Shown here in pieces: positions 46,488 to 54,137 of a stretch of 64,000 nucleotides of DNA. The translations under genes were made by a program, and so were the position numbers. The notes below the pieces were generated by a model that worked only from the letters and a program-made list of their open reading frames with translations, had not been told where the DNA came from and did not search any database. Location of the stretch: the NCBI GenBank assembly GCA_016786725.1, contig JAEUVU010000017.1, forward strand, positions 62,001 to 126,000, given 5' to 3'. Numbering within the stretch: position 1 is the first letter of the stretch; every line of letters starts with the position of its first letter. Source of the stretch: Ferruginibacter sp. GTDB taxonomy: Bacteria; Bacteroidota; Bacteroidia; Chitinophagales; Chitinophagaceae.

Positions 46488-47101
46488 TAATTATCTGCAA
46501 AATTTTTAAGCAGCTGCATTCCAAAGCGGTGGCTTTTTTCAGGGTGGAACTGAACACCAAGTATATTTTCCTTTTCTATTCCTGCAGTAAATTCATATCC
46601 ATAACGGGCTGTGATAAGTATATCTTTTTTATCAGCAGGCAACACATGAAATGAGTGGGCAAAATAAAAACGGGCTTCATGCAATCCTTCCGTCAGCCTT
46701 GATGCCTTTTTTTCGGTTACATCGAGCCAGCCCATATTTGGTATTTTATCTCCTTCCTGCATTTTTGCTTTATCAAATGCCACAGTCCTTCCCTTTATCC
46801 ATCCAAATCCCGGTAAGTTTCCCTCTTCACTTCCTTCCATTAACATTTGCAATCCCACACATATTCCTAATACAGGAATTTTCTCCTGTACGATCTTTTG
46901 TTCAATAATATCCCTGAAGCCAGAATCGTTGAACTTTTGCATACAGCTATCAAAAGCTCCCATGCCTGGCAAAATAATTTTCTTTGCTGATACTATTTCG
47001 CTTTTATCATTGCAGATACCGGCATCAACGCCAGCCTTCCTGAACATATTTTGAACAGAAGTTAAATTGCCTACACCATAGTCAATAATAGAGATCAGCA
47101 T
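46484..47101 (-). CDS. HisH-like glutamine amidotransferase of the sugar-amidation system
   Basis: A 205-residue class I glutaminase that releases ammonia from glutamine. The triad is intact: Cys81 in LGICVGLQ, His186 and Glu188 in QFHPEKSH; the oxyanion-side GMGAFDSCM is also present. It should pair with the HisF-like protein and feed ammonia to WbpG. No other histidine-biosynthesis gene is near, which supports a polysaccharide role. It overlaps the methyltransferase gene by 7 bases. Confidence 0.92.
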   Translation of the reverse strand: MLISIIDYGVGNLTSVQNMFRKAGVDAGICNDKSEIVSAKKIILPGMGAFDSCMQKFNDSGFRDIIEQKIVQEKIPVLGICVGLQMLMEGSEEGNLPGFGWIKGRTVAFDKAKMQEGDKIPNMGWLDVTEKKASRLTEGLHEARFYFAHSFHVLPADKKDILITARYGYEFTAGIEKENILGVQFHPEKSHRFGMQLLKNFADNY

Positions 47102-47901
47102 TTTTCAAATAGCCCGAGTATCCAGTAATTCTTTTTCTCTTTTGGCCAAACTGTTTTTGGAATTGATTTAATAGCTGATAAGATCCCATTGGGCCTTTTA
47201 TGTACAGCAATATTACCTGCCTGTGGCTTACTGCCGCTCTCTGCATATCCACACAAGGGGCATATAGGAGAATTCCAGGCTAATAGCTGGTGAGGAAAAA
47301 ATAATTTTTGATAAAGCCGGTGCCCTTTAAACATACTGTACTCTCCAAGTTTTTGTGAGGATACATTTTTACCACCGTAATCATTTAACAGGTTATTGAA
47401 AACCGTTTCTGAAAAACTCCGGAAATGCAGGTCTGAGTTAAATATTGATCTGCAGTTGGGGCATTGTGTATGGGCTTCCTCCAGCTTTTCTTCATAAGGT
47501 ACACTGATGATAATGTATTTGCCTGAAACCCTTACCAGCTCTTTTAAAGCTTGCTCATAAACATTTACCGGCAGGTGTTCAATAACTTCAAGGCAGGTAA
47601 CACAATCAAATGAGCCATCCTCAAACGGTAGTTGTGCTATATCGCTTTGAATTTTATTGGTCTTTACATACTTCAATGCGGTTTCACTCCTGTCGGAACC
47701 GGTAAGTTTAATTTTTGTACCCTGATCTAAAAGCCAGTTTAAAAATACGCCGTTGCCACAGCCAACATCCAATAAAGTGTTTGTTGTAGCAGGAATAAGG
47801 CCTGCTGTGGTTTGTATACGGTTCAGGTTTCTTTCATCCATCAGCTGCCCTTCGCTCCAGAAAGAATCAGCTTCATAATATTGTTTTTCAAAATCACTCA
47901 T
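47095..47901 (-). CDS. class I SAM-dependent methyltransferase with zinc-ribbon-like cysteines
   Basis: A 268-residue methyltransferase: motif I LLDVGCGNGVFL, motif II region CLEVIEHLP and YIIISVPYEE. After the core come CPNC and CPLCG, two Cys pairs about 73 residues apart that could bind a zinc ion or a cluster; such pairs are common in sugar methyltransferases of surface-polymer clusters. The acceptor is unknown. Overlaps of 4 and 7 bases with its neighbours. Confidence 0.85.
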   Translation of the reverse strand: MSDFEKQYYEADSFWSEGQLMDERNLNRIQTTAGLIPATTNTLLDVGCGNGVFLNWLLDQGTKIKLTGSDRSETALKYVKTNKIQSDIAQLPFEDGSFDCVTCLEVIEHLPVNVYEQALKELVRVSGKYIIISVPYEEKLEEAHTQCPNCRSIFNSDLHFRSFSETVFNNLLNDYGGKNVSSQKLGEYSMFKGHRLYQKLFFPHQLLAWNSPICPLCGYAESGSKPQAGNIAVHKRPNGILSAIKSIPKTVWPKEKKNYWILGLFEKC

Positions 47902-49190
47902 AAATTTCCTTTACTGAATTTATAGGAACGGGCCAGGTAAATTAAATAGATCAATGAATAAGAACAGGCATAAAAGAATATCATCAGGTTTTTATTCTCA
48001 AAAAAGTAGTTTGAAATATAAAAGGATGCAGTAGTGATGCCCAGGAAAAGAAGATGCAGCAAAAAATCTTCTTTTAATTTATTGGCCAGTATATATACAT
48101 AAGAAAGCGGGCTTACAATGAACCTGAAGAAGAACATGATGCCCAGGAATTGTGCAAATACACCTGCAGTGATCCATTGTTGCCCAAACACGAAACCGAA
48201 TATTGGGGGCGCAAACAACATGATAATTAGAAACGGGATAACAGCGATCATGCTCAGAGCTTTAAAAGTTTTTACAAAGATGTCCCTGCAGTTTCCAAAA
48301 TGGCTGTAACTGTAACTTGCTTTTTGCTTGAATACATCTACTATGGCTGATGATAAAAACATCTGGGGCAATCCCAACAAGCGTTGTGTGAAGTTATAAT
48401 ATCCTACATAACTGGTGCCGGCAAATTTCTGTAGTAAAAATATGGGTGTTTGGTTGATCAGGTTATTAATAAATTCAGTAGGTGTCCCATAGATCAGTAA
48501 GTGCTTATACTTTACAGCAATTTTTTTAAACGATGTTATATTCGGTCTACCGATTCCCGATTCCTGTGAATTCAAAAAAACCAGTAACAATAAAAACACA
48601 CTTATTAACTGGCCTAAGATCAACCCTACCATCAGGCCTGTTTCATTTTTTATCATTAAACCAATGGCAATTTGTACAATAGCCGTAATAACTGTTTGTA
48701 TCACGCGGTTAAATGACAGCTGCTTATATTTTTGCTGCCGATTGGCCCATGTTATCAAAACCCCATTGAATCCGTTCAGGAAAATAGAAAGCGGTATAAA
48801 AAAATACCAGCCTTTTAATGAGGAATCACTGATTACATCTGAAAAGAAAAAAAGGCATATAAATACGATCAATGCAATAGCACTGGCAGAGGCACTTAAA
48901 AAAAGAGAGAACCACAACACCTGCCTGGCCTCGCTGTTTTCTTTAGGCAACATGATCGCCTGCGAATAATGAGAATAAGCAATTACACCGATCAGTCCGC
49001 TTATACTCATGTATATGCCCAGGATACCATAATCAGTAGCCGTAAAGATCCTGCTCATGATGGGTGCTGTAAGTATGGGTATTGCAGCACTGATCACCGT
49101 TCCTGTCATGAGGGTTGAAATATTCTTTGCCGTTGGTACAGAGATAAATTTACCTAATCCTGATTTCTCAAAAAGTTTTTTAAATAACAT
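47898..49190 (-). CDS. wzx: polysaccharide flippase (Wzx-like, MOP superfamily)
   Basis: A 430-residue inner-membrane protein with about 12 hydrophobic helices. The opening TAKNISTLMTGTVISAAIP followed by SRIFTATDYGILGIYMSI is the usual pattern of Wzx proteins. It should move the lipid-linked repeat unit to the periplasmic face for Wzy. It is the only flippase in the cluster. The start lies 97 bases after the upstream glycosyltransferase gene. Confidence 0.92.
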   Translation of the reverse strand: MLFKKLFEKSGLGKFISVPTAKNISTLMTGTVISAAIPILTAPIMSRIFTATDYGILGIYMSISGLIGVIAYSHYSQAIMLPKENSEARQVLWFSLFLSASASAIALIVFICLFFFSDVISDSSLKGWYFFIPLSIFLNGFNGVLITWANRQQKYKQLSFNRVIQTVITAIVQIAIGLMIKNETGLMVGLILGQLISVFLLLLVFLNSQESGIGRPNITSFKKIAVKYKHLLIYGTPTEFINNLINQTPIFLLQKFAGTSYVGYYNFTQRLLGLPQMFLSSAIVDVFKQKASYSYSHFGNCRDIFVKTFKALSMIAVIPFLIIMLFAPPIFGFVFGQQWITAGVFAQFLGIMFFFRFIVSPLSYVYILANKLKEDFLLHLLFLGITTASFYISNYFFENKNLMIFFYACSYSLIYLIYLARSYKFSKGNL

Positions 49191-49287
49191 TACTTATAAC
49201 GAATCGCCATCCCATTCGGCTTTTGTATCTGTATTTTTATTGAACATTTTTAAAGTGTTGCCGGTAGTTGTGTACCGGTATGTGCCT

Positions 49288-50436
49288 TTAATTCAATATT
49301 TGCAGCGCATGTGTTGTTACCAGCAGGCTCCGTAAACAACCATACAATTTCCTTTTATACCATTCATAACTGAACTGCTCTTTCAGTTTTTGCGGGTTGG
49401 GTTTATATGCAGCAGGATTGCCGAGTATCTTTTTTACTGCATCGTTTATTTCTGTTAAATTATCCGGGTCAATGATGGTGCCCAGTTCGCCATTACAAAG
49501 TGCATCTACACTGCCGTCTTTGTTGCCTGCTATCACCGGCAGCCCGTAAAACATGGCTTCAATAAACACGATGCCAAAGCCTTCTTTTTCGCTGGGCATG
49601 ATGAAGAGGTCGGCCAGTTTGAAATGCATGGCCATTTCTGCATCGGGCACAAAACCGGTAAAGACCACCCTTTGCCGGAGCCCCAGTTTTTCAATAATGG
49701 CATCCAGCCTTTTTTTTTCGGCCGGGTCATATTTACCCACCATCATGTAATGAAGGTTAGGGTAAAGCTTTATCAGGTCAGGCAGGGCTTCCAGCACCCG
49801 GTCGTAACCCTTGTACTGCTCCGTATCTGCCATACGGCTTACGGTAAGCAGTATTTTATCCCCGGCATCAAGCCCGTATCGCTGCAGTAACTGCGGCGCC
49901 CGGCCGGGCAGTAAAGGTTGTTCTAAAAAAGGGTCCAGGCAGTTGTTCATCACCGAAAATTTTGTTTCGGCAAGCCCGTACAATTCCTTCATTTTTTCTT
50001 TGGTATAATGGCTTACAGGTAAAATAAGGTCCACCCTGCCAAGCATCCATCTTTTGGGTGCGGTAAAAGGACGCCATACTTCAATGCCGTGTGCTATCAG
50101 CGCCAGTTTTATTTTTGGCCTGAAAAGTTTTACCAGCATGGCCGGCAACAGCAGGTTAACATGGCTCAGCAGCACAATATCGCTCCGGCACCCTGTAAAA
50201 AAACTGTGTGCCACAAAAGCAAAACGCCTTTGGTGAAAGCCCCTGTATGTTGTTTGCGGAAAATAAGTATTACTGTCGGCCGAGTTGCGGTTTCCGTATA
50301 ATGAAAATATTTTCACCCCACCACCATACTGCAGTTTCAGTTCGCACAGCGCTTTGCCCACCACCCGGCATACTTTTTCAATGCCGCCAGTGGCAGAAAA
50401 AATGCGTAAGGTTAAAAAAAGAACTCTTGGTTTGAT
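49288..50436 (-). CDS. family 4 glycosyltransferase, apparent ATC start
   Basis: A GT-B transferase of 382 residues if begun at the ATC at 50436. The first standard start in frame is a GTG at 50364, but the codons before it read KPRVLFLTLRIFSATGGIEK, the acceptor-side glycine loop shared by GT4 enzymes, so the GTG start would delete an essential strand. A TAA stop precedes and no ATG, GTG or TTG lies between. The donor site is EGFGIVFIEA (EX7E) with LPVIAGNKDG. It lies 122 bases after the asparagine-synthase gene. Confidence 0.82.
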   Translation of the reverse strand: MKPRVLFLTLRIFSATGGIEKVCRVVGKALCELKLQYGGGVKIFSLYGNRNSADSNTYFPQTTYRGFHQRRFAFVAHSFFTGCRSDIVLLSHVNLLLPAMLVKLFRPKIKLALIAHGIEVWRPFTAPKRWMLGRVDLILPVSHYTKEKMKELYGLAETKFSVMNNCLDPFLEQPLLPGRAPQLLQRYGLDAGDKILLTVSRMADTEQYKGYDRVLEALPDLIKLYPNLHYMMVGKYDPAEKKRLDAIIEKLGLRQRVVFTGFVPDAEMAMHFKLADLFIMPSEKEGFGIVFIEAMFYGLPVIAGNKDGSVDALCNGELGTIIDPDNLTEINDAVKKILGNPAAYKPNPQKLKEQFSYEWYKRKLYGCLRSLLVTTHALQILN

Positions 50437-50558
50437 CGGTTTAAAGTTATTGGCTAATGGTTATCAGTTATTCGTTCATGTGATATCAGATCTTTTTAAA
50501 GAAACAAGGCTGCCTGTCACTACTTAACAATTAACGTTTAACTAATAACGATTAACCA

Positions 50559-52349
50559 TCAATGCTTCACATTCAACAGCAGCAGCGACATGAGTTGAGA
50601 CCAATGCATATCACCTTTTATAAATTTTTCAAAACTTGCCCGGCTTGAGCTGCCGCTTTTGCTCATCGTATCTTTTACAAATTCGCTTTGCTGCATCCAC
50701 TCTGTAAACGGAAAAGAAAAGCCCATCTTGGGCCGGTTCCACACAGGCGCCGGCAGTTCTTTTTTAAAACTGTCAATAAGCAGTTGTTTTGGAAAACTGC
50801 CGCTGTACTTGATATCTGAGCGGATACCCTGTACCAGGCCCGCCAGTTCGTTATCAAGAAAAGGCACCCTTATTTCTACGCCATGCGCCATACTCATTAC
50901 GTCGGCATCCCGCAGCAACTGGTTCTGCATATAATAGTTCGATTCTATCCAGCTGGCCTGGTTGCCGGCGCTTAGCGCTGCTATCCTGTCCTGCAGGGGT
51001 TCTTCTTCCAATACCTGCCACACTTCTTTTTCAGTTGCATCAAGGTGTTTTGCAATACTGGCCGGAACAAACTGCCCCCGTAAAAAAAGGTAGATCCCCT
51101 TGGCGCCACCGAGGCTTAAATAAGAGAGCCGTTTTAATTTTTTACTTCCCGAATACCTGCCGGTTTTTAAGAACGCCGACGGTATTTTTTCCATCCATTT
51201 TACTTTGCCAATGCGGCTAAAGGAAGGATAGCCGCCAAACAATTCGTCGCCGCCAACACCGGATAATACTGCTTTTAACCCGCTTTCACGGGCATATTTG
51301 CTGATGAACCAGGTATTGATGCCATCACATCCCGGCATATCCATATCATTGATGATACCGGGCAGGTTTTGCTGAAAAACTTTTTCAGTAAGGGTTTCCT
51401 GCCAGTTGGGGCAGGCCAGTTTTTCAATAACCAGGTTCTGGTATTTTTTTTCTGAATATTTTTCTTCTTCAAAAATAATAGACAATGTTTTTAAGCCCGA
51501 AGGTTGATGCCCGCCGGCCAGCAGGGCAATAATGGAAGAATCGAGCCCGCCGCTTAAAAAAACACCGATAGGTGCATCACTGATCAGGTGCCTCTTTACA
51601 GCTGCTGAGAGGGTGTTTTGCACCTGTTCAATGGCCAAATTCCTGTCGGCAGTTACTTCGGCGTATGAACTGATGGCGAAAAGTTCAATATCCCATTGGC
51701 CTGTTTTACAATGGCACCTTAAAAAACTTCCCTTGGGCAGCGGCTTTACATGCTGCATTGTGGTAACCGGTTCGGGCAAATGCCCGTAAGCAAGTACAAA
51801 TACCGGCCAGTTTTTATTTTCCTGCTGCAACCAGGGGATGGAGGCAAAAGCCCGCATTTCCGATGCAAAGCACAGGCCCTGTTGGGTATATGCAAAATAA
51901 AGTGGCTTGATTCCCCAGCGGTCACGTACCAGATAAATGGTTGCAGTTTCACTGTCCCATAATGCAAAGGCAAACATGCCGTTAAAGCGTTTGAATGCAT
52001 TGGTACCCCAAGCTGCAAATGCAGCCAGTATCACTTCGGTATCACTGGCCGATTTGAAAGTGCAGCCTGCTTCAGCCAGTTCTTTTTTTATTTCGGTGTA
52101 ATTGTATAATTCACCATTGTAAGTGATCCGGTACCGCCCGTTGTTATAACTCATGGGCTGGTGGCCGCCGGGGCCCAGGTCTATCAGGGCCAGCCTGCGG
52201 TGGCCCAGCACCAGGTTATTGTCTGCATCGGCGTAAATGCCCTCTCCGTCTGGGCCGCCATGTTTTTGTTTATCACACATGGCTTTTACCATTGCCCCAG
52301 TTTCAGTAACTGGTAAGGAGGGGGATAATATACCGGCGATTCTACAGAT
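50559..52349 (-). CDS. asparagine synthase-like glutamine amidotransferase, apparent ATC start
   Basis: A 596-residue class II amidotransferase: an N-terminal glutaminase followed by a synthase domain with the PP-loop FLSGGLDSSI and the GVGGDELFGGY segment. The active-site Cys must be residue 2, exposed after Met removal. In frame just before TGT (Cys) lies ATC at 52347-52349, giving (start)-CRIAGILSPSLPV and running without a break into HGGPDGEG. The first standard start is at 52292, inside the domain, and would delete the catalytic Cys. Polysaccharide-linked members of this family probably amidate sugar acids or other carboxyl groups rather than make free asparagine. Confidence 0.88.
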   Translation of the reverse strand: MCRIAGILSPSLPVTETGAMVKAMCDKQKHGGPDGEGIYADADNNLVLGHRRLALIDLGPGGHQPMSYNNGRYRITYNGELYNYTEIKKELAEAGCTFKSASDTEVILAAFAAWGTNAFKRFNGMFAFALWDSETATIYLVRDRWGIKPLYFAYTQQGLCFASEMRAFASIPWLQQENKNWPVFVLAYGHLPEPVTTMQHVKPLPKGSFLRCHCKTGQWDIELFAISSYAEVTADRNLAIEQVQNTLSAAVKRHLISDAPIGVFLSGGLDSSIIALLAGGHQPSGLKTLSIIFEEEKYSEKKYQNLVIEKLACPNWQETLTEKVFQQNLPGIINDMDMPGCDGINTWFISKYARESGLKAVLSGVGGDELFGGYPSFSRIGKVKWMEKIPSAFLKTGRYSGSKKLKRLSYLSLGGAKGIYLFLRGQFVPASIAKHLDATEKEVWQVLEEEPLQDRIAALSAGNQASWIESNYYMQNQLLRDADVMSMAHGVEIRVPFLDNELAGLVQGIRSDIKYSGSFPKQLLIDSFKKELPAPVWNRPKMGFSFPFTEWMQQSEFVKDTMSKSGSSSRASFEKFIKGDMHWSQLMSLLLLNVKH

Positions 52350-52402
52350 AGGAAATTGTCCACAGGATACTGCGGATGTTTAGCTGATAGTCAGTTCCCA
52401 TT

Positions 52403-53029
52403 TTATTTTAGGAACTCACTTACTTTTTGCTGTATAAATTTTTTAACCGATTCCCATGTTTGCCCTTTAAGGCTTACAGGGTCTTCGCTTTCATCTGCAT
52501 CATCAAAATAAGTGAGGGCCTGTGGTATAGAAATCAATAGATTCTGATCAGGGAACTTGGCCTCATGAAAGCTGATCATATCTTTCAAATGATAATGCTG
52601 CATTAGCTCATATACATCCCAAAAATCTTTTTTCTTACCCCTGCCAAGAATCGCATTGAATTTCATTGCAATGATATCGGCATCACTGTACATTCTGATA
52701 TTCTGCGTTGATTCTATGGATCCTATTAATGGATGAGGATGATGAATAATGTCAACTTTTACATCATTAAGGTAACAAAATACACCCCATTTTAAAGTTT
52801 TACTTTCGCTTTGGTATCCATTTTTAAAAGCCCCCTTTAATGCCTGAACAATTTTTTCCTGGTCAAATTTTCCGGTACAGAAAAGATCAATGTCTATAGA
52901 TTTACGATGCCCATACCGAAGTGATAAAGCTGTTCCGCCTACTAATGAAAATTCATTCAATGCTTCAAGAAGCATCAAACGCTTTAGTATGGAAAAAGTT
53001 CCGGGTTCAACTGTTTCAGTATGTAACAT
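52403..53029 (-). CDS. AbiEii-like nucleotidyltransferase (toxin-type)
   Basis: A 208-residue nucleotidyltransferase of the AbiEii/AbiGii family. The active-site loop is GGTALSLRYGHRKSIDIDLF: Gly31-Gly32 and the Asp46/Asp48 pair for metal. The second family block KKKDFWDVYEL is at about 132-143. Relatives act as toxins in type IV toxin-antitoxin or abortive-infection systems by modifying tRNA or other targets. The start overlaps the preceding small gene by 46 bases, so the two are one unit. Whether it is toxic is not shown. Confidence 0.88.
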   Translation of the reverse strand: MLHTETVEPGTFSILKRLMLLEALNEFSLVGGTALSLRYGHRKSIDIDLFCTGKFDQEKIVQALKGAFKNGYQSESKTLKWGVFCYLNDVKVDIIHHPHPLIGSIESTQNIRMYSDADIIAMKFNAILGRGKKKDFWDVYELMQHYHLKDMISFHEAKFPDQNLLISIPQALTYFDDADESEDPVSLKGQTWESVKKFIQQKVSEFLK

Positions 53030-53289
53030 CTGAATTCTTTTACGGGTCTTCCAATTACCGCAGCAGCAAGGTGAAGTCTTCTTTCAGGCAAATATTTTGC
53101 ATTCAATAAAACCTCCGAAACCCTTTCATCTCCATAATACCTCCTGCACTGCCGTATATCGTCCACATCCCCTCTTTCAAAAACCCTTTCAATAACAAAG
53201 GCAGCTCTTTTATCATAATCCAATGCTTCAAAATTCACATCCCAGAAGATGCGTTTGTTGAAAACAGGTTTATCTTTTAAATTATCCAT
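52984..53289 (-). CDS. DUF6922-like small protein, probable partner/antitoxin of AbiEii
   Basis: A 101-residue protein with the FWDVNFEALDYDKRAAFVIERVFERGDVDDI-type opening (only its start, FWDVNFEALDYD, and the RVFERGDVDD block matter) and a helical second half. Small proteins of this kind commonly precede AbiEii nucleotidyltransferases in Bacteroidota and are taken to be the antitoxin. The reading frame ends inside the toxin gene. It interrupts the polysaccharide operon between the UpxY-like antiterminator and the asparagine-synthase gene. Confidence 0.75.
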   Translation of the reverse strand: MDNLKDKPVFNKRIFWDVNFEALDYDKRAAFVIERVFERGDVDDIRQCRRYYGDERVSEVLLNAKYLPERRLHLAAAVIGRPVKEFRCYILKQLNPELFPY

Positions 53290-53378
53290 GCAATAAAGTT
53301 ATCTCTAAACCATAAGTGGCGGGGCGTTAAAAAATTCACAGGCAGATACTATTTATAAGTACCCATAGATTACAACAC

Positions 53379-53879
53379 TCAAACCAATTCCAGGTTCTTC
53401 TTATCAAAATAAGCACTCAGCTGAATGCCCATACTTTCAATACGTACTTTTGCTTTGCTGCCCTGAAGTTCCAGAACAATCCCCCGGTAGTTCATCAGCA
53501 CACCCTGCTTTACCTGCACGGTTCTGTTAACCGCCATATTATTTTCTGTTACTTCCACCTCTTCAAACTCATTTAAAAAACGGCGGATGGTATCTATCTC
53601 ATCTTCCCGTATCCTTGCAGGCTTTCCCAGCCAGTGTACATAATTTACAATACCGTTAGTGGCAAGCAATTCCCATTTTTTATTTTCCTGCACCTGCACA
53701 AAAACATAGCCTTTGAATAATGGTTCCAGTATTGTTTTTTTACGGTCGCTCCACTGCCTTACCACTTTATTAAGCGGGCAATAATGTTTAATATCCTTTT
53801 CCTGCAGCAGCGATGCTACTTTTTTTTCCCAGCGGGGGCGGGTGTGTACGGCATACCAGTAAACAGTATTATCAGTCAT
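53379..53879 (-). CDS. UpxY-type transcription antiterminator (NusG-like)
   Basis: A 166-residue NusG paralogue: an N-terminal NusG domain (WYAVHTRPRWEKKVASLL, with LFKGYVFVQV) and a C-terminal KOW-like domain (VKQGVLMNYRGIVLELQG). In Bacteroides, UpxY proteins let RNA polymerase read through long capsule operons; a 30-kb operon like this one needs such a factor. Here it is encoded third in the transcript, after wza and wzc, rather than first. I use the ATG at 53879 (MTDNTVYWYAV); an in-frame start at 53963 would add 28 residues unlike the family. Confidence 0.9.
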   Translation of the reverse strand: MTDNTVYWYAVHTRPRWEKKVASLLQEKDIKHYCPLNKVVRQWSDRKKTILEPLFKGYVFVQVQENKKWELLATNGIVNYVHWLGKPARIREDEIDTIRRFLNEFEEVEVTENNMAVNRTVQVKQGVLMNYRGIVLELQGSKAKVRIESMGIQLSAYFDKKNLELV

Positions 53880-54137
53880 TTGAGCAAGACAAATTAGAGT
53901 TGCTGCATTGTTTTTTATTAAATTTCCTTTTGACTTTGCAAAGCTTCGCTGTCCCTCAGTCACAGTAAAACTGCAACGGAAGGATTGAAAAGGTAATAAC
54001 AGTTTTTATAGCGACCAGCAAGATTCAATGCGGATTGTTCAATATCGAATGTGCAAGCTCTCCAACCTTTAAACTTTATCAACTTTTCAACCTCAACCAA
54101 CTCTCATGCATCATTCCTAATTCCTAATTCACAATTC

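Noticed and set aside
45717..47101. Histidine-biosynthesis HisH/HisF genes
   Set aside because: No other his gene is nearby, HisF lacks the catalytic Asp11 equivalent, and WbpG is adjacent.
52300..52349. Apparent frameshift at the start of the asparagine-synthase gene
   Set aside because: It came from miscounting a C-run as six. Recounting gives five C, and ATC at 52349 is in frame with the rest of the gene.
54051..54137. Plus-strand coding start at 54051 (runs to 54557) beside wzc
   Set aside because: It is mostly antisense to the Tyr-Gly tail of wzc, and the ATTCCTAATTC-like repeats just outside are simple AT-rich spacer.
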